A DNA stretch of 5,670 nt from Pirellulales bacterium (GCA_030607895.1 JAUWJC010000297.1:1-5670), one strand, 5' to 3'. Positions 1 through 5,663 are shown, counted from the first letter of the stretch. Notes: generated from the sequence alone by a model not told the origin. Made by a program: numbers and translations.

Positions 1-125
1 CAGCTATCAGCGGTCAGCTATCAGCCCGAAACCCCGCAAAAAAGCGCTGTTTTCAGCGGCTGATAGCTGATAGCTGAAAGCTGATAGCCAAGTTTGATGT
101 TGCAGAACTTTTCGGATGAGCCATA
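1..125. repeat. Palindromic TA-bounded element, copy 1 (partial, runs off window start)
   Basis: Bases 73-125 are identical to the right arm (3064-3116) of the complete copy at 3003-3116, ending in GGATGAGCCATA. Inward of this arm are repeats of the heptamer AGCTGAT (about 57-88). A core follows (about 24-58) with CCGAAACCCCGC and a CGCTG-TTTT-CAGCG hairpin, and then heptamers in the opposite orientation (1-25: CAGCTATCAGC, TCAGCTATCAGC). The opposing heptamers show that the element is symmetrical and that its other arm should lie just before base 1. The core is longer than the 8-nt loop of copy 2, so the two copies differ internally while their termini are identical. The TA at 124-125 falls in the Tyr codon of the interrupted minus-strand gene. 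The short size, terminal inverted repeat and TA ends suggest a MITE-like element; no transposase is visible. Confidence 0.75.
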
Positions 126-1550
126 GGCCGACCCGTCCGGCTCGACCGGCACCGTGCCGAATATCTGGGCCAACGTGAACGTGCCGCCGATGCTCAGCGG
201 CTGCATTCCGCCGGAGAAGTTCACCGGCTTGGGAAGCTGCCCTAGCACGAGCAGTTTCTTCACCTGGCCGGGCTTCAGGCCGCTCATCTTCCGGCCGTCG
301 TAAATGTCTTCCAGGACCAGCCGGCCCGTGGTCTTCGTTAGCTTCGTCCGCGGTGGAATGATCCGCTCCCGCGGACGCGGCCGAAGCGGGCGCGGCTCGT
401 GGCACTGGAACTGTTTCTCGGAATCGGGCAATTTGTAGATCAGTTCGTGATTTCCCTGGCCGTCCATCACAAAAAGCCCTTGCGGACTGGCTACCAAAAA
501 GCATTCCTCGCTAATGGCATAGGGGTCTTTCCAGTGCGAGTGTTTGGTGACGTTTCGGGCGAACGACTTGTCGTCCGGGCCGTTGCGCGGATCGATGATC
601 GACACGAACCCCAGGTGTTCCGCCCGCCCGTGTCCCGGCGAAAACGACGACACCACCTTGTTCGTGCCCGGTATCGGTTTGGCATCGAGCATTGAGATGC
701 TGCCGTGCATGTTGCCGTAGTAGACCATCTGCCCGGTGCCGTCCGGGTTCATCGTCCAGAGGTGATGGAAGTGGACTTGGCTTCGGTCGACATACTCCCA
801 GCGCATGTAGAGCACGCGACCGTCGGGCAGCATCCAGGGTGTGTTGTCGTGGTCGTTGTTGCTCGATAGAATGCGGATATTCTTGCCGTCGCCGTCGCAG
901 CGGTAAATGGTCGCCACCCGCGTGTACCAGCAATTCACGAATCGCCGGCATCGCGAGGAGCAGAAGACGATACTTCCGTCCGGGCAGTATGTTGCTTCGA
1001 TGTCGTCGTCCGGCCCGTCGGTCAGTTGCTTCAGGCCGCTGCCGTCGATGTTGATTTCGTAGAGATGAAACGGATGCGTTCCACCTTTGCGATAGGAGAA
1101 GAGTATCTTCTTGCCGTCGTAGTGAACCTGCGGATCGCGCACCCCGCCGGTCGGGTCTTCCAGGATGGCTATCAGCTTGCCCGTTCGCAGATTCATCCGA
1201 CACAGCCGTCCGCCGTCGCCGTAGCCCCAATAGACGCCGTCTTCCATCTTGAAGCCCCGGTCCTTTGGGTATTTCGAATGGTCGGCGTAGTTGCCGAACG
1301 TAACGTACCAGTGGTCGCGGCCGGGAACTCGCACCGCGAAGATGATTTCGTCCAACCCGGCCATCGGTCCATCGAGGAACCGCTTGAGCATCGGCCCGGG
1401 TTCGTATGGCGGCGCCGGCGCTGGTTTGGCTTCGGGCTTCGAGTCGGTATCTGCAACCGCCGGAGGAAGACAAATAACCATAAGGACAAGGCAAGCCAAG
1501 GCGGCAGAGATGCCAATCGCCGATGGACGGTTTCCCGCGAGCGCGTTCAT
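21..1550 (-). CDS. Secreted PD40/TolB-like beta-propeller, HZSA-like family; C-terminus cut off by a repeat element
   Basis: The predicted product is 509 aa. The start at 1550 is chosen because GGAGAG lies about 7 nt upstream and it begins directly with a signal peptide: a charged N-terminus, a hydrophobic stretch (about residues 11-29) and a cleavage site near AVA-DT (about 33). The frame is open further upstream to 1676, but those 42 residues are polar and lack a leader. Three PD40/TolB-like strands are visible: DPQVHYDGKKILF (139-151), EATYCPDGSIVF (185-196) and TPWMLPDGRVLY (237-248). The region from about 380 (FQCHEPRPLRPRPRE) through KPVNFSGGMQPL to GTVPVEPDGSAY (465-476) matches the C-terminal part of planctomycete proteins annotated as hydrazine-synthase-alpha-domain or PD40 proteins. 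From recall, members continue after GSAY with FEVPA and later a CxxCH motif. Here residue 476 is the last native one; the next 33 (GSSEKFCNIKLGYQ and onward) are encoded by the element. The product therefore lacks its C-terminal part and is probably a disrupted gene. Substrate and role are unknown. The family name does not imply hydrazine synthesis. Confidence 0.8.
   Translation of the reverse strand: MNALAGNRPSAIGISAALACLVLMVICLPPAVADTDSKPEAKPAPAPPYEPGPMLKRFLDGPMAGLDEIIFAVRVPGRDHWYVTFGNYADHSKYPKDRGFKMEDGVYWGYGDGGRLCRMNLRTGKLIAILEDPTGGVRDPQVHYDGKKILFSYRKGGTHPFHLYEINIDGSGLKQLTDGPDDDIEATYCPDGSIVFCSSRCRRFVNCWYTRVATIYRCDGDGKNIRILSSNNDHDNTPWMLPDGRVLYMRWEYVDRSQVHFHHLWTMNPDGTGQMVYYGNMHGSISMLDAKPIPGTNKVVSSFSPGHGRAEHLGFVSIIDPRNGPDDKSFARNVTKHSHWKDPYAISEECFLVASPQGLFVMDGQGNHELIYKLPDSEKQFQCHEPRPLRPRPRERIIPPRTKLTKTTGRLVLEDIYDGRKMSGLKPGQVKKLLVLGQLPKPVNFSGGMQPLSIGGTFTLAQIFGTVPVEPDGSAYGSSEKFCNIKLGYQLSAISYQPLKTALFCGVSG
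38..58 (-). terminator. Terminator-like hairpin inside element copy 1
   Basis: Read on the minus strand, CGCTG-AAAA-CAGCG forms a 5-bp GC-rich stem with a 4-nt loop, followed by C and six T (43 down to 38). It lies downstream of the point where the minus-strand beta-propeller gene is interrupted. The element may therefore end that gene's transcript as well as its reading frame. The stem is short, and the hairpin overlaps the hybrid coding tail, so the call is tentative. Confidence 0.4.
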
Positions 1551-1560
1551 CCTGCTCTCC
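1551..1560 (-). promoter_or_regulatory. Ribosome binding site deciding the start at 1550
   Basis: The minus strand reads GGAGAGCAGG directly before the ATG, with GGAG about 6 nt from the start. It supports the signal-peptide start at 1550 over the upstream in-frame ATG at 1676. Confidence 0.7.
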
Positions 1561-1610
1561 TTGTAGCTGTTGATGCAAGAGCGAAACACTGTACAAGCAG
1601 AGCCGTTGCC

Positions 1611-1619
1611 TGCTATTAT
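1611..1619 (+). promoter_or_regulatory. Possible extended -10 box for the amidohydrolase
   Basis: TGCTATTAT matches an extended -10 (TGn plus TATTAT, one mismatch to TATAAT) in the 143-bp divergent gap. No good -35 stands 17 bp upstream (GTACAA at 1591-1596). Transcription would start near 1626, leaving a leader of about 68 nt before GTG 1694. This is weak evidence from one hexamer. Confidence 0.3.
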
Positions 1620-1693
1620 GGAAGGCATTGTATTTGTTCGGGGTTTTCGGGGAAAGCCCGTCGGGGAAATTCGCACATGATCCGAGCCGCCCG

Positions 1694-2971
1694 GTGAGAA
1701 AACGCAAAACCACCATCGAAAGCCGAACTCTCAAGGCCCGATGGGTCTTTCCCGTCGACGGCAAGCCGCTGCCGGGTGGCCTTGTCGAAATCCACGGCCA
1801 ACGGATCGTTGAAGTCGGATCGGATTCCGGCAGAAGCGACGTCGAGGACTTGGGTAACGTCGCCATTCTGCCGGGACTGGTGAATGCACACACGCACCTG
1901 GAATTCAGCAACCTGTCGAAACCGCTGGGCGAACCGGGCATGGACTTCGTCGATTGGATTCGCCGCGTCGTCGCTTTCCGCCGGCAGACTGCCGACACTT
2001 CGCATGAGGCGATCGGGCGTGGACTGCGCGAGTGTATCGGCTCGGGCACGACCAGTCTGGGTGAAATTGCTCAGCCCGGCTGGCCCGTCGAGCAGTTCGA
2101 ATACGCCGACATCGAGGTCACCGTCTTCCTGGAAGTGATTGCGCCGAGAGTCGAGCGAGTTGCCCCCGCAATGGAGGTTGCCCAGCACCATTTCGATCTG
2201 GCCGAGACTGCCCGGCGCTGGCGTCCCGGTTTCAGCCCCCACGCACCGTACAGCATCCATCCGGAATTGCTGGCCGTGGCCGTCGCGCTTCTGACCGCCG
2301 AGAAGGCTCCCATCGCGTTTCACCTGGCCGAGTCGCGCGAGGAACTCGAACTGTTGCATTCGGGCAGCGGTCCGTTTCGGGACTTGCTGGACGAGCTAGA
2401 CGCATGGGACCCCACGGCCATCCGGCCCGGCACTCGGCCGTTGGATTATCTCCGCATGCTCGAGTCGGCCCATCGAACGCTGATCGTCCACGGAAACTAC
2501 CTCGACGACGTGGAGATCGAGTTTCTGGCCGATCACGCGGATCGCATGGCCGTGGTCTACTGCCCGCGAACACACCAATGGTTCGATCACCGTCCGTACC
2601 CACTGGCCAAATTGCTCTCGGCCGGCGCGACCGTCGCCTTGGGAACCGACAGCCGGGCGTCCTCTCCCGACCTGAGCATCTTGGCCGAGCTACGGTTTGT
2701 GGCCGAGAGATACCCCGGCATCGGCCGCGACGTTGTGCTCAAGCTGGGAACCATCAACGCCGCCCGGGCATTGGACCGCGACGGCGAATTGGGAAGCCTC
2801 AAGCCGGGCAAGTACGCCGACCTGACAATAGTCGGCCTGCCCGACCGCGATGCCGCCGATCCCCATGACTTGCTTTTCAACTCCAACGAACCGGTCCTAC
2901 AAACCTGGTTCCGAGGCGTGCCGGTTGACAAAGACTATAAAGCCGCGACCGGTGGTCGCGCTTGGTGCTGA
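1694..2971 (+). CDS. Amidohydrolase, MTA/SAH or aminodeoxyfutalosine deaminase type
   Basis: The product is 425 aa, cytoplasmic, and a complete metal-dependent TIM-barrel amidohydrolase. The N-terminal small beta domain (about 13-58, KARWVFPVDGKPLPGG then IVEVG) leads into LPGLVNAHTHLEFS with metal ligands H66 and H68. Further signatures are FSPHAPYS (H183), FHLAE (metal ligand H210, general acid/base E213), IVHGNYL (H266) and ALGTDS (metal ligand D319). The tail ends with GSLKPGKYADLTIVG, the usual return to the beta domain. This residue set matches the deaminase branch that acts on purine-type amino groups (MTA/SAH deaminase, TM0936-like). Planctomycete homologues of this NAHTHLEFS type are sometimes labelled aminodeoxyfutalosine deaminase (menaquinone, futalosine route), but the substrate cannot be decided here. 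GTG 1694 is preferred because homologues begin shortly before the ARWVFPVD segment. A TTG at 1628 in frame would add 22 polar residues. Neither has an ideal ribosome binding site, so the start is uncertain. Confidence 0.85.
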   Translation: MRKRKTTIESRTLKARWVFPVDGKPLPGGLVEIHGQRIVEVGSDSGRSDVEDLGNVAILPGLVNAHTHLEFSNLSKPLGEPGMDFVDWIRRVVAFRRQTADTSHEAIGRGLRECIGSGTTSLGEIAQPGWPVEQFEYADIEVTVFLEVIAPRVERVAPAMEVAQHHFDLAETARRWRPGFSPHAPYSIHPELLAVAVALLTAEKAPIAFHLAESREELELLHSGSGPFRDLLDELDAWDPTAIRPGTRPLDYLRMLESAHRTLIVHGNYLDDVEIEFLADHADRMAVVYCPRTHQWFDHRPYPLAKLLSAGATVALGTDSRASSPDLSILAELRFVAERYPGIGRDVVLKLGTINAARALDRDGELGSLKPGKYADLTIVGLPDRDAADPHDLLFNSNEPVLQTWFRGVPVDKDYKAATGGRAWC

Positions 2972-3002
2972 AGTGTGAGAGGGAATGCTCTCGTTAGACA
3001 CT
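2972..3002 (+). terminator. Bulged hairpin just after the amidohydrolase stop
   Basis: AGTGTGAGAG (2972-2981) pairs with CTCTC (2988-2992) and ACACT (2998-3002), with a 6-nt loop and a 5-nt bulge. It begins immediately after the stop codon and ends at the element boundary. There is no T-run, so an intrinsic terminator is uncertain; it could instead protect the mRNA 3' end. Confidence 0.25.
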
Positions 3003-3116
3003 TATGGCTCATCCGAAAAGTTCTGCAACATCAAACTTGGCTATCAGCTTTCAGCGGCTGATAGCTGAAAGCTGATAGCCAAGTTTGATGTTGCAGAACT
3101 TTTCGGATGAGCCATA
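3003..3116. repeat. Palindromic TA-bounded element, copy 2 (complete, MITE-like)
   Basis: Bases 3003-3055 and 3064-3116 are perfect reverse complements over 53 bp, separated by the 8-nt loop GGCTGATA (3056-3063). The outer ends read TATGGCTCATCC and GGATGAGCCATA. The inner part of each arm carries the AGCTGAT-type heptamers. The pairing does not extend beyond TA (T at 3002, G at 3117). The right arm is identical to 73-125. With a TA target duplication, the element proper is 3005-3114 (110 bp). It has no coding capacity. Located between convergent genes, its transcript would fold into a very long hairpin from either direction and could block or protect both 3' ends. The mobile nature is inferred from the two identical copies at unrelated sites. 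Confidence 0.85.
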
Positions 3117-3151
3117 GAAAACGTTAGTGTCAGGATTGGTCGCGGAACGTG

Positions 3152-5251
3152 TCAATCGAGTCCGTGCGAGGCATTCGGCAGAGTTGTCCGGTATTGGTCC
3201 TTGATCAACCCGATCCGCTCGAAGGGAATTCTCTTGAAGCCGGGCAGCTTCTTGTAGACGGGCGAGTCGTCCTTCAGTTGGAAGTTCATGCGTTGGGCAT
3301 CGACAAACCGTGGATCGGTGTCTGCCAGGTTGTCTTTCAGGGTGACGTAAGGCCGGGCGGTTTTGTTGACGTCGTTCCACCCGTCGCCGACAAAGACGTT
3401 TCGCGTTACCAGGTTCCCCTTGGGCGCGGCCGGCTCGTCGTCAAGGATGTTTACCAGCTTCGGATATCGTTTCGACCAGAGCGGGTCCTTGTAGGGCATT
3501 GCCGCGAGCCGTGTTCGCATGGTTGTCTTTTCGCAGGGGGCGGCCCAGCCCATCGCCCGGGCGTCGATGTGCAGCGCTCGGGGGCAATCGACGAAGATGT
3601 TGTTCTCGATCGTGCAGTCGCGTCCTCCGCCGACGAAGGCCGCGCGACATACCCGGTAGAAGACGTTGCCGAGGATCTTCGTTCCGCAGAACATGTCGTC
3701 CAGATACACACCCACGCACCCGCGGTCCCTGAAGCCCAGAATGTCGTGCAGGAAGTTGTGCCGGACGACGGTGCCGCGCATTGTCCAATTGCGGCCGGCG
3801 CACATTGCCCCGGCGTCGTTCGCCTCCAGGCATACATGGTGGATGTGGTTTAGCTCGATAACATGGTCGTTGCCGCCGAAAAGGATGGCTATGTGCGGGG
3901 CATGATGAATGAGGTTGTGTGCCGCCCGGTTACCCACCCCACTCAACACAACCGCCGGTTGATACATGCGGTACCACTGGCCGTAGTGGTGAATGTGGTT
4001 GTTCTCGGCGCGATGTCCGGCGGGCGTGAGCGTCTTTCGGTTTCCTCCGGAAAGGCTGATGCCGCCTTTGCCTGTCTGGTAGATATCGCAACCCAGGCCC
4101 GCGCCGGCCGTGCCGCCGGAGACCCTCACGGCCCAACCGCCCAGGTTCCGCAGCGTGCAGCCGGCGATCGGGTTGTGCGGTCCACCCGAGACGGTTATGC
4201 CGCCGCCCCGAACTGCCTCGATGGTGACGCCGCGGATGGTCACGTGGGACGTGTCGCGCATGGTAATCATGGTGTCCAGCACCGAGACCATCGGCCGGCC
4301 CTGTTCGACCGGGCCGGGCGGCCAAAAGTAGAGCACGCCCGTCTGCCGGTCGAGATACCACTCGCCGGGCGAGTCGATCTCGGACAACAGGTTGAAGGCG
4401 TAGTACCACTGGCCCTTGCGGTAGCCGTAACCGTGATAGGGTGGGACGACGGCGATGATACGTTTTTCCGTGTCGATCGATTCGACTTTGTGGCGTTGGT
4501 CGGACCAGTCCCAGAACCAGTAGCCATGCACCCAGGCGTCCTTTTCTTGGGCCCATCGCTTCGGCCGGTCGCCCTCGTAGACGAACTTGCCGACACGGTC
4601 TCCCACCTTGCCGCGAATGTCGTACGGTTTGCCGCCCACCACGTCGACGATGTGTACGAACCCTTCGTTTGGCCACCGGGCGAGCGTCATTCGCTTGCCG
4701 TCGAAGAAGAGTTCCAGCCCGCCGCCTCCCGGCAACCCGAAATCGGTAATCCCCAACGCCTTCAAGTCGGCCTGCAGGACCTTTCCACGAGCGGCCGGTT
4801 CGAGCCGGCTTAGCACGGCCGGGTCGGTCACCGGCTTGAATCCGGTAACGAGCCGGCCGCCGACGAGCCGGACCGATTCGCCTTCCTTCGCCCGATACAC
4901 TACCGGCGCCTGTTCGCTGCCGGAGTCCTCGGCCGTCAGTTCGAGGGTCTGTTGCCGTTGGTAATCGCCGCCGCCAATCATCACGGTCACGCCGCCATCG
5001 GGTAGCCCGGCAGTCTTTTTGAGTTCACGGATTTTGTCCCGGGCCTGTTCCACCGTTGCCAGCGGTCCGTCCGTCTTGTCCGCGTTCGGCTCGGCCAGCG
5101 CTGCCGACCAGTTGTCGTTGCCGTCGGTTGCCACATGGAAGAGTTTCGGGACCGCCGCCGCGACTGTCGTTTTGCAGGCCATCGAGAGGCCGGCGGCGAG
5201 TATCACGAGTACGAAGGCCAGTCTTACCGGCCGGCGAGAGCGAGTTGTCAT
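3152..5251 (-). CDS. Secreted right-handed parallel beta-helix protein, possible glycoside hydrolase
   Basis: The product is 699 aa. The start at 5251 has GGAG 6 nt upstream (GGAGAATTCC-ATG) and gives a standard leader: RSRRPVR, then a hydrophobic run (about 11-24), and a likely signal peptidase I site after TTVAAA (about 33). The C at 26 lies in SMAC, a poor lipobox, so a lipoprotein is less likely. The mature N-terminus FHVATDGNDNWS...TDGPLATVEQARDKIR (about 38-75) is the signature of many planctomycete and Bacteroidota exported beta-helix proteins. LFFDGKRMTLARWPNEGF (181-198) and GEWYLDRQTGVLYFWPP (296-312) follow. Pectate-lyase-like helix coils run from about 330 to 565, with repeated N-x-I-H-H motifs (418-422, 446-450, 468-472), DAGAM and GVYLDD. 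The C-terminal segment with DPRFVDAQRMNFQLKDDSP (about 640-660) is typical of the family. It resembles CAZy GH141-type proteins in architecture, which is from memory and not tested. A role in cell-surface or polysaccharide processing is inferred. The gene is intact and convergent with the amidohydrolase. Confidence 0.85.
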   Translation of the reverse strand: MTTRSRRPVRLAFVLVILAAGLSMACKTTVAAAVPKLFHVATDGNDNWSAALAEPNADKTDGPLATVEQARDKIRELKKTAGLPDGGVTVMIGGGDYQRQQTLELTAEDSGSEQAPVVYRAKEGESVRLVGGRLVTGFKPVTDPAVLSRLEPAARGKVLQADLKALGITDFGLPGGGGLELFFDGKRMTLARWPNEGFVHIVDVVGGKPYDIRGKVGDRVGKFVYEGDRPKRWAQEKDAWVHGYWFWDWSDQRHKVESIDTEKRIIAVVPPYHGYGYRKGQWYYAFNLLSEIDSPGEWYLDRQTGVLYFWPPGPVEQGRPMVSVLDTMITMRDTSHVTIRGVTIEAVRGGGITVSGGPHNPIAGCTLRNLGGWAVRVSGGTAGAGLGCDIYQTGKGGISLSGGNRKTLTPAGHRAENNHIHHYGQWYRMYQPAVVLSGVGNRAAHNLIHHAPHIAILFGGNDHVIELNHIHHVCLEANDAGAMCAGRNWTMRGTVVRHNFLHDILGFRDRGCVGVYLDDMFCGTKILGNVFYRVCRAAFVGGGRDCTIENNIFVDCPRALHIDARAMGWAAPCEKTTMRTRLAAMPYKDPLWSKRYPKLVNILDDEPAAPKGNLVTRNVFVGDGWNDVNKTARPYVTLKDNLADTDPRFVDAQRMNFQLKDDSPVYKKLPGFKRIPFERIGLIKDQYRTTLPNASHGLD

Positions 5252-5261
5252 GGAATTCTCC
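5252..5261 (-). promoter_or_regulatory. Ribosome binding site deciding the start at 5251
   Basis: The minus strand reads GGAGAATTCC immediately before the ATG. It favours 5251 over the in-frame TTG at 5299, which would put 16 extra residues before the signal peptide. Confidence 0.65.
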
Positions 5262-5301
5262 AGTAAAGGGTTGTGGTGGAGTAAGCTTCGCGTAGTCAAT
5301 C

Positions 5302-5330
5302 AGTCTGGCAAACGCCACGTTGTTTGTCAA
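5302..5330 (-). promoter_or_regulatory. Possible promoter for the beta-helix gene
   Basis: On the minus strand a perfect TTGACA (5330-5325) is followed after 17 bp by CAGACT (5307-5302), a weak -10 with 3 of 6 matches. It would give a leader of about 45 nt before the start at 5251. The -35 lies within a 16-bp tandem repeat, so a second TTGACA stands at 5346-5341 without a partner -10. Confidence 0.4.
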
Positions 5331-5345
5331 GAATGGCGTTTGTCA
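5306..5345. promoter_or_regulatory. Imperfect dyad overlapping the beta-helix promoter (operator candidate)
   Basis: TGGCAAACGCCA (5306-5317) pairs with TGGCGTTTGTCA (5334-5345): 11 of 12 positions are complementary, including nine uninterrupted. The left half is itself a small palindrome (TGGC-AAAC-GCCA). The dyad spans the putative -35 and reaches the -10 of the minus-strand promoter. A regulator binding here would be well placed to control the beta-helix gene. This is inferred from position only. Confidence 0.35.
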
Positions 5346-5353
5346 AGAATGGC
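5322..5353. repeat. Tandem 16-bp direct repeat, two perfect copies
   Basis: GTTTGTCAAGAATGGC occurs at 5322-5337 and again immediately at 5338-5353 without mismatch. Each unit carries a TTGACA on the minus strand. It could be a replication-slippage duplication that doubled the -35 region, or a pair of binding sites. There are only two units and no spacer, so it is not CRISPR-like. Confidence 0.8.
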
Positions 5354-5396
5354 GGACGGCCGTGCGCCGGTCTTGGCTCCAAGTGCATCCTCTTGC

Positions 5397-5425
5397 TTGA
5401 CAGCAATCCCGACGCCGCCAATAAT
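5397..5425 (+). promoter_or_regulatory. Strong sigma70-type promoter ahead of the esterase-like remnant
   Basis: Perfect TTGACA (5397-5402), a 17-bp spacer, then AATAAT (5420-5425), which matches TATAAT at 5 of 6. Transcription would begin near 5432, giving a leader of about 80 nt before the ATG at 5512. It is divergent from the beta-helix promoter about 67 bp away. Confidence 0.6.
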
Positions 5426-5500
5426 CGTGATCGAGTGGCGTGTCACGGAAGACAAAATCCGGCCGCTTGCGGCTTCGCAGCAGATACATAAATGGCACTT

Positions 5501-5506
5501 AGGAGG
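5501..5506 (+). promoter_or_regulatory. Strong Shine-Dalgarno of the esterase-like remnant
   Basis: AGGAGG stands 5 nt before the ATG at 5512, the best ribosome binding site in the window. It marks the short reading frame as a true gene start rather than a chance ORF. Confidence 0.7.
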
Positions 5507-5511
5507 AGACA

Positions 5512-5610
5512 ATGCCGGTAGACCCGCAGGTTCGCGGGTTTCTGGACGAACTGGAATCCCTGGGGAAACCGCCGTTCGAGCAGCTTAGTCGTTGTAAAAG
5601 AATAACTTGA
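5512..5610 (+). pseudogene. N-terminal remnant of an alpha/beta-hydrolase (Aes/HSL-type esterase), 32 codons plus stop
   Basis: The frame reads MPVDPQVRGFLDELES, then LGKPPFEQLS, then RCKRIT and a TGA. The first 26 residues closely resemble the N-terminus of acetyl-esterase/lipase-type alpha/beta-hydrolases, which typically begin M-P-[VL]-D-P-Q-V, a short helix ending in L-G, a P-P, and then L-S followed by P-E-x-A-R. From residue 27 the similarity stops, the base composition becomes AT-rich (GTTGTAAAAGAATAA) and the frame ends. None of the catalytic motifs (HGGG, GxSxG, Asp, His) follow within the window. A promoter and strong Shine-Dalgarno remain, so the start of a full gene was probably cut by an insertion or deletion. 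A genuine 32-aa peptide is the alternative. The family call is from recall of the N-terminal pattern. Confidence 0.5.
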
Positions 5611-5630
5611 CCGAATCGGCAACCGGGTGG

Positions 5631-5663
5631 CACGTCCCTGAGCGCAGCGAAGGGCGTGTTTTT
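5631..5663 (+). terminator. Terminator-like hairpin after the remnant
   Basis: CACGTCCCT (5631-5639) pairs with AGGGCGTG (5651-5658) with one bulged T and an 11-nt loop, followed by five T (5659-5663). It could end the transcript started at about 5432. The CCCTGAGCG...CGAAGGG motif also resembles dispersed palindromic repeats common in planctomycete genomes, so it may be part of a repeat that continues past the window. Confidence 0.4.

Noticed and set aside
21..1550. True hydrazine synthase (anammox) subunit
   Set aside because: The similarity is to a widespread planctomycete family sharing the domain; no other hydrazine synthase subunits or multiheme cytochromes are nearby, and the CxxCH part is missing here.
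1628..1693. TTG at 1628 as start of the amidohydrolase
   Set aside because: The 22 additional residues are polar and not family-like; the GGAAGG before it is only 2 nt away. GTG 1694 is closer to the conserved N-terminus, though not certain.
1026..1697. Plus-strand open frame opposite the beta-propeller gene
   Set aside because: No recognisable motif or ribosome binding site, and it is antisense to a gene with a signal peptide and PD40 repeats.
511..2049. Long minus-strand open frame of about 512 codons across both the beta-propeller gene and the amidohydrolase
   Set aside because: It is rich in Arg, Ser and Pro, lacks family motifs, and overlaps two well-supported genes in other frames. 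GC-rich sequence keeps such antisense frames open.
3863..4813. Plus-strand 316-codon open frame opposite the beta-helix gene
   Set aside because: It is a mirror of a GC-rich coding sequence; its translation shows no domain, and the minus strand carries clear beta-helix motifs.
5171..5179. Lipobox (SMAC) in the beta-helix protein
   Set aside because: Position -3 is Ser rather than Leu/Val/Ile, and a good signal peptidase I site (VAAA) follows, so a lipoprotein is not supported.
5252..5299. TTG at 5299 as start of the beta-helix protein
   Set aside because: It would place 16 residues before a complete signal peptide, and the better ribosome binding site belongs to 5251.
5322..5353. CRISPR-like repeat
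   Set aside because: Two 16-bp units directly abutting, without spacers or cas genes.
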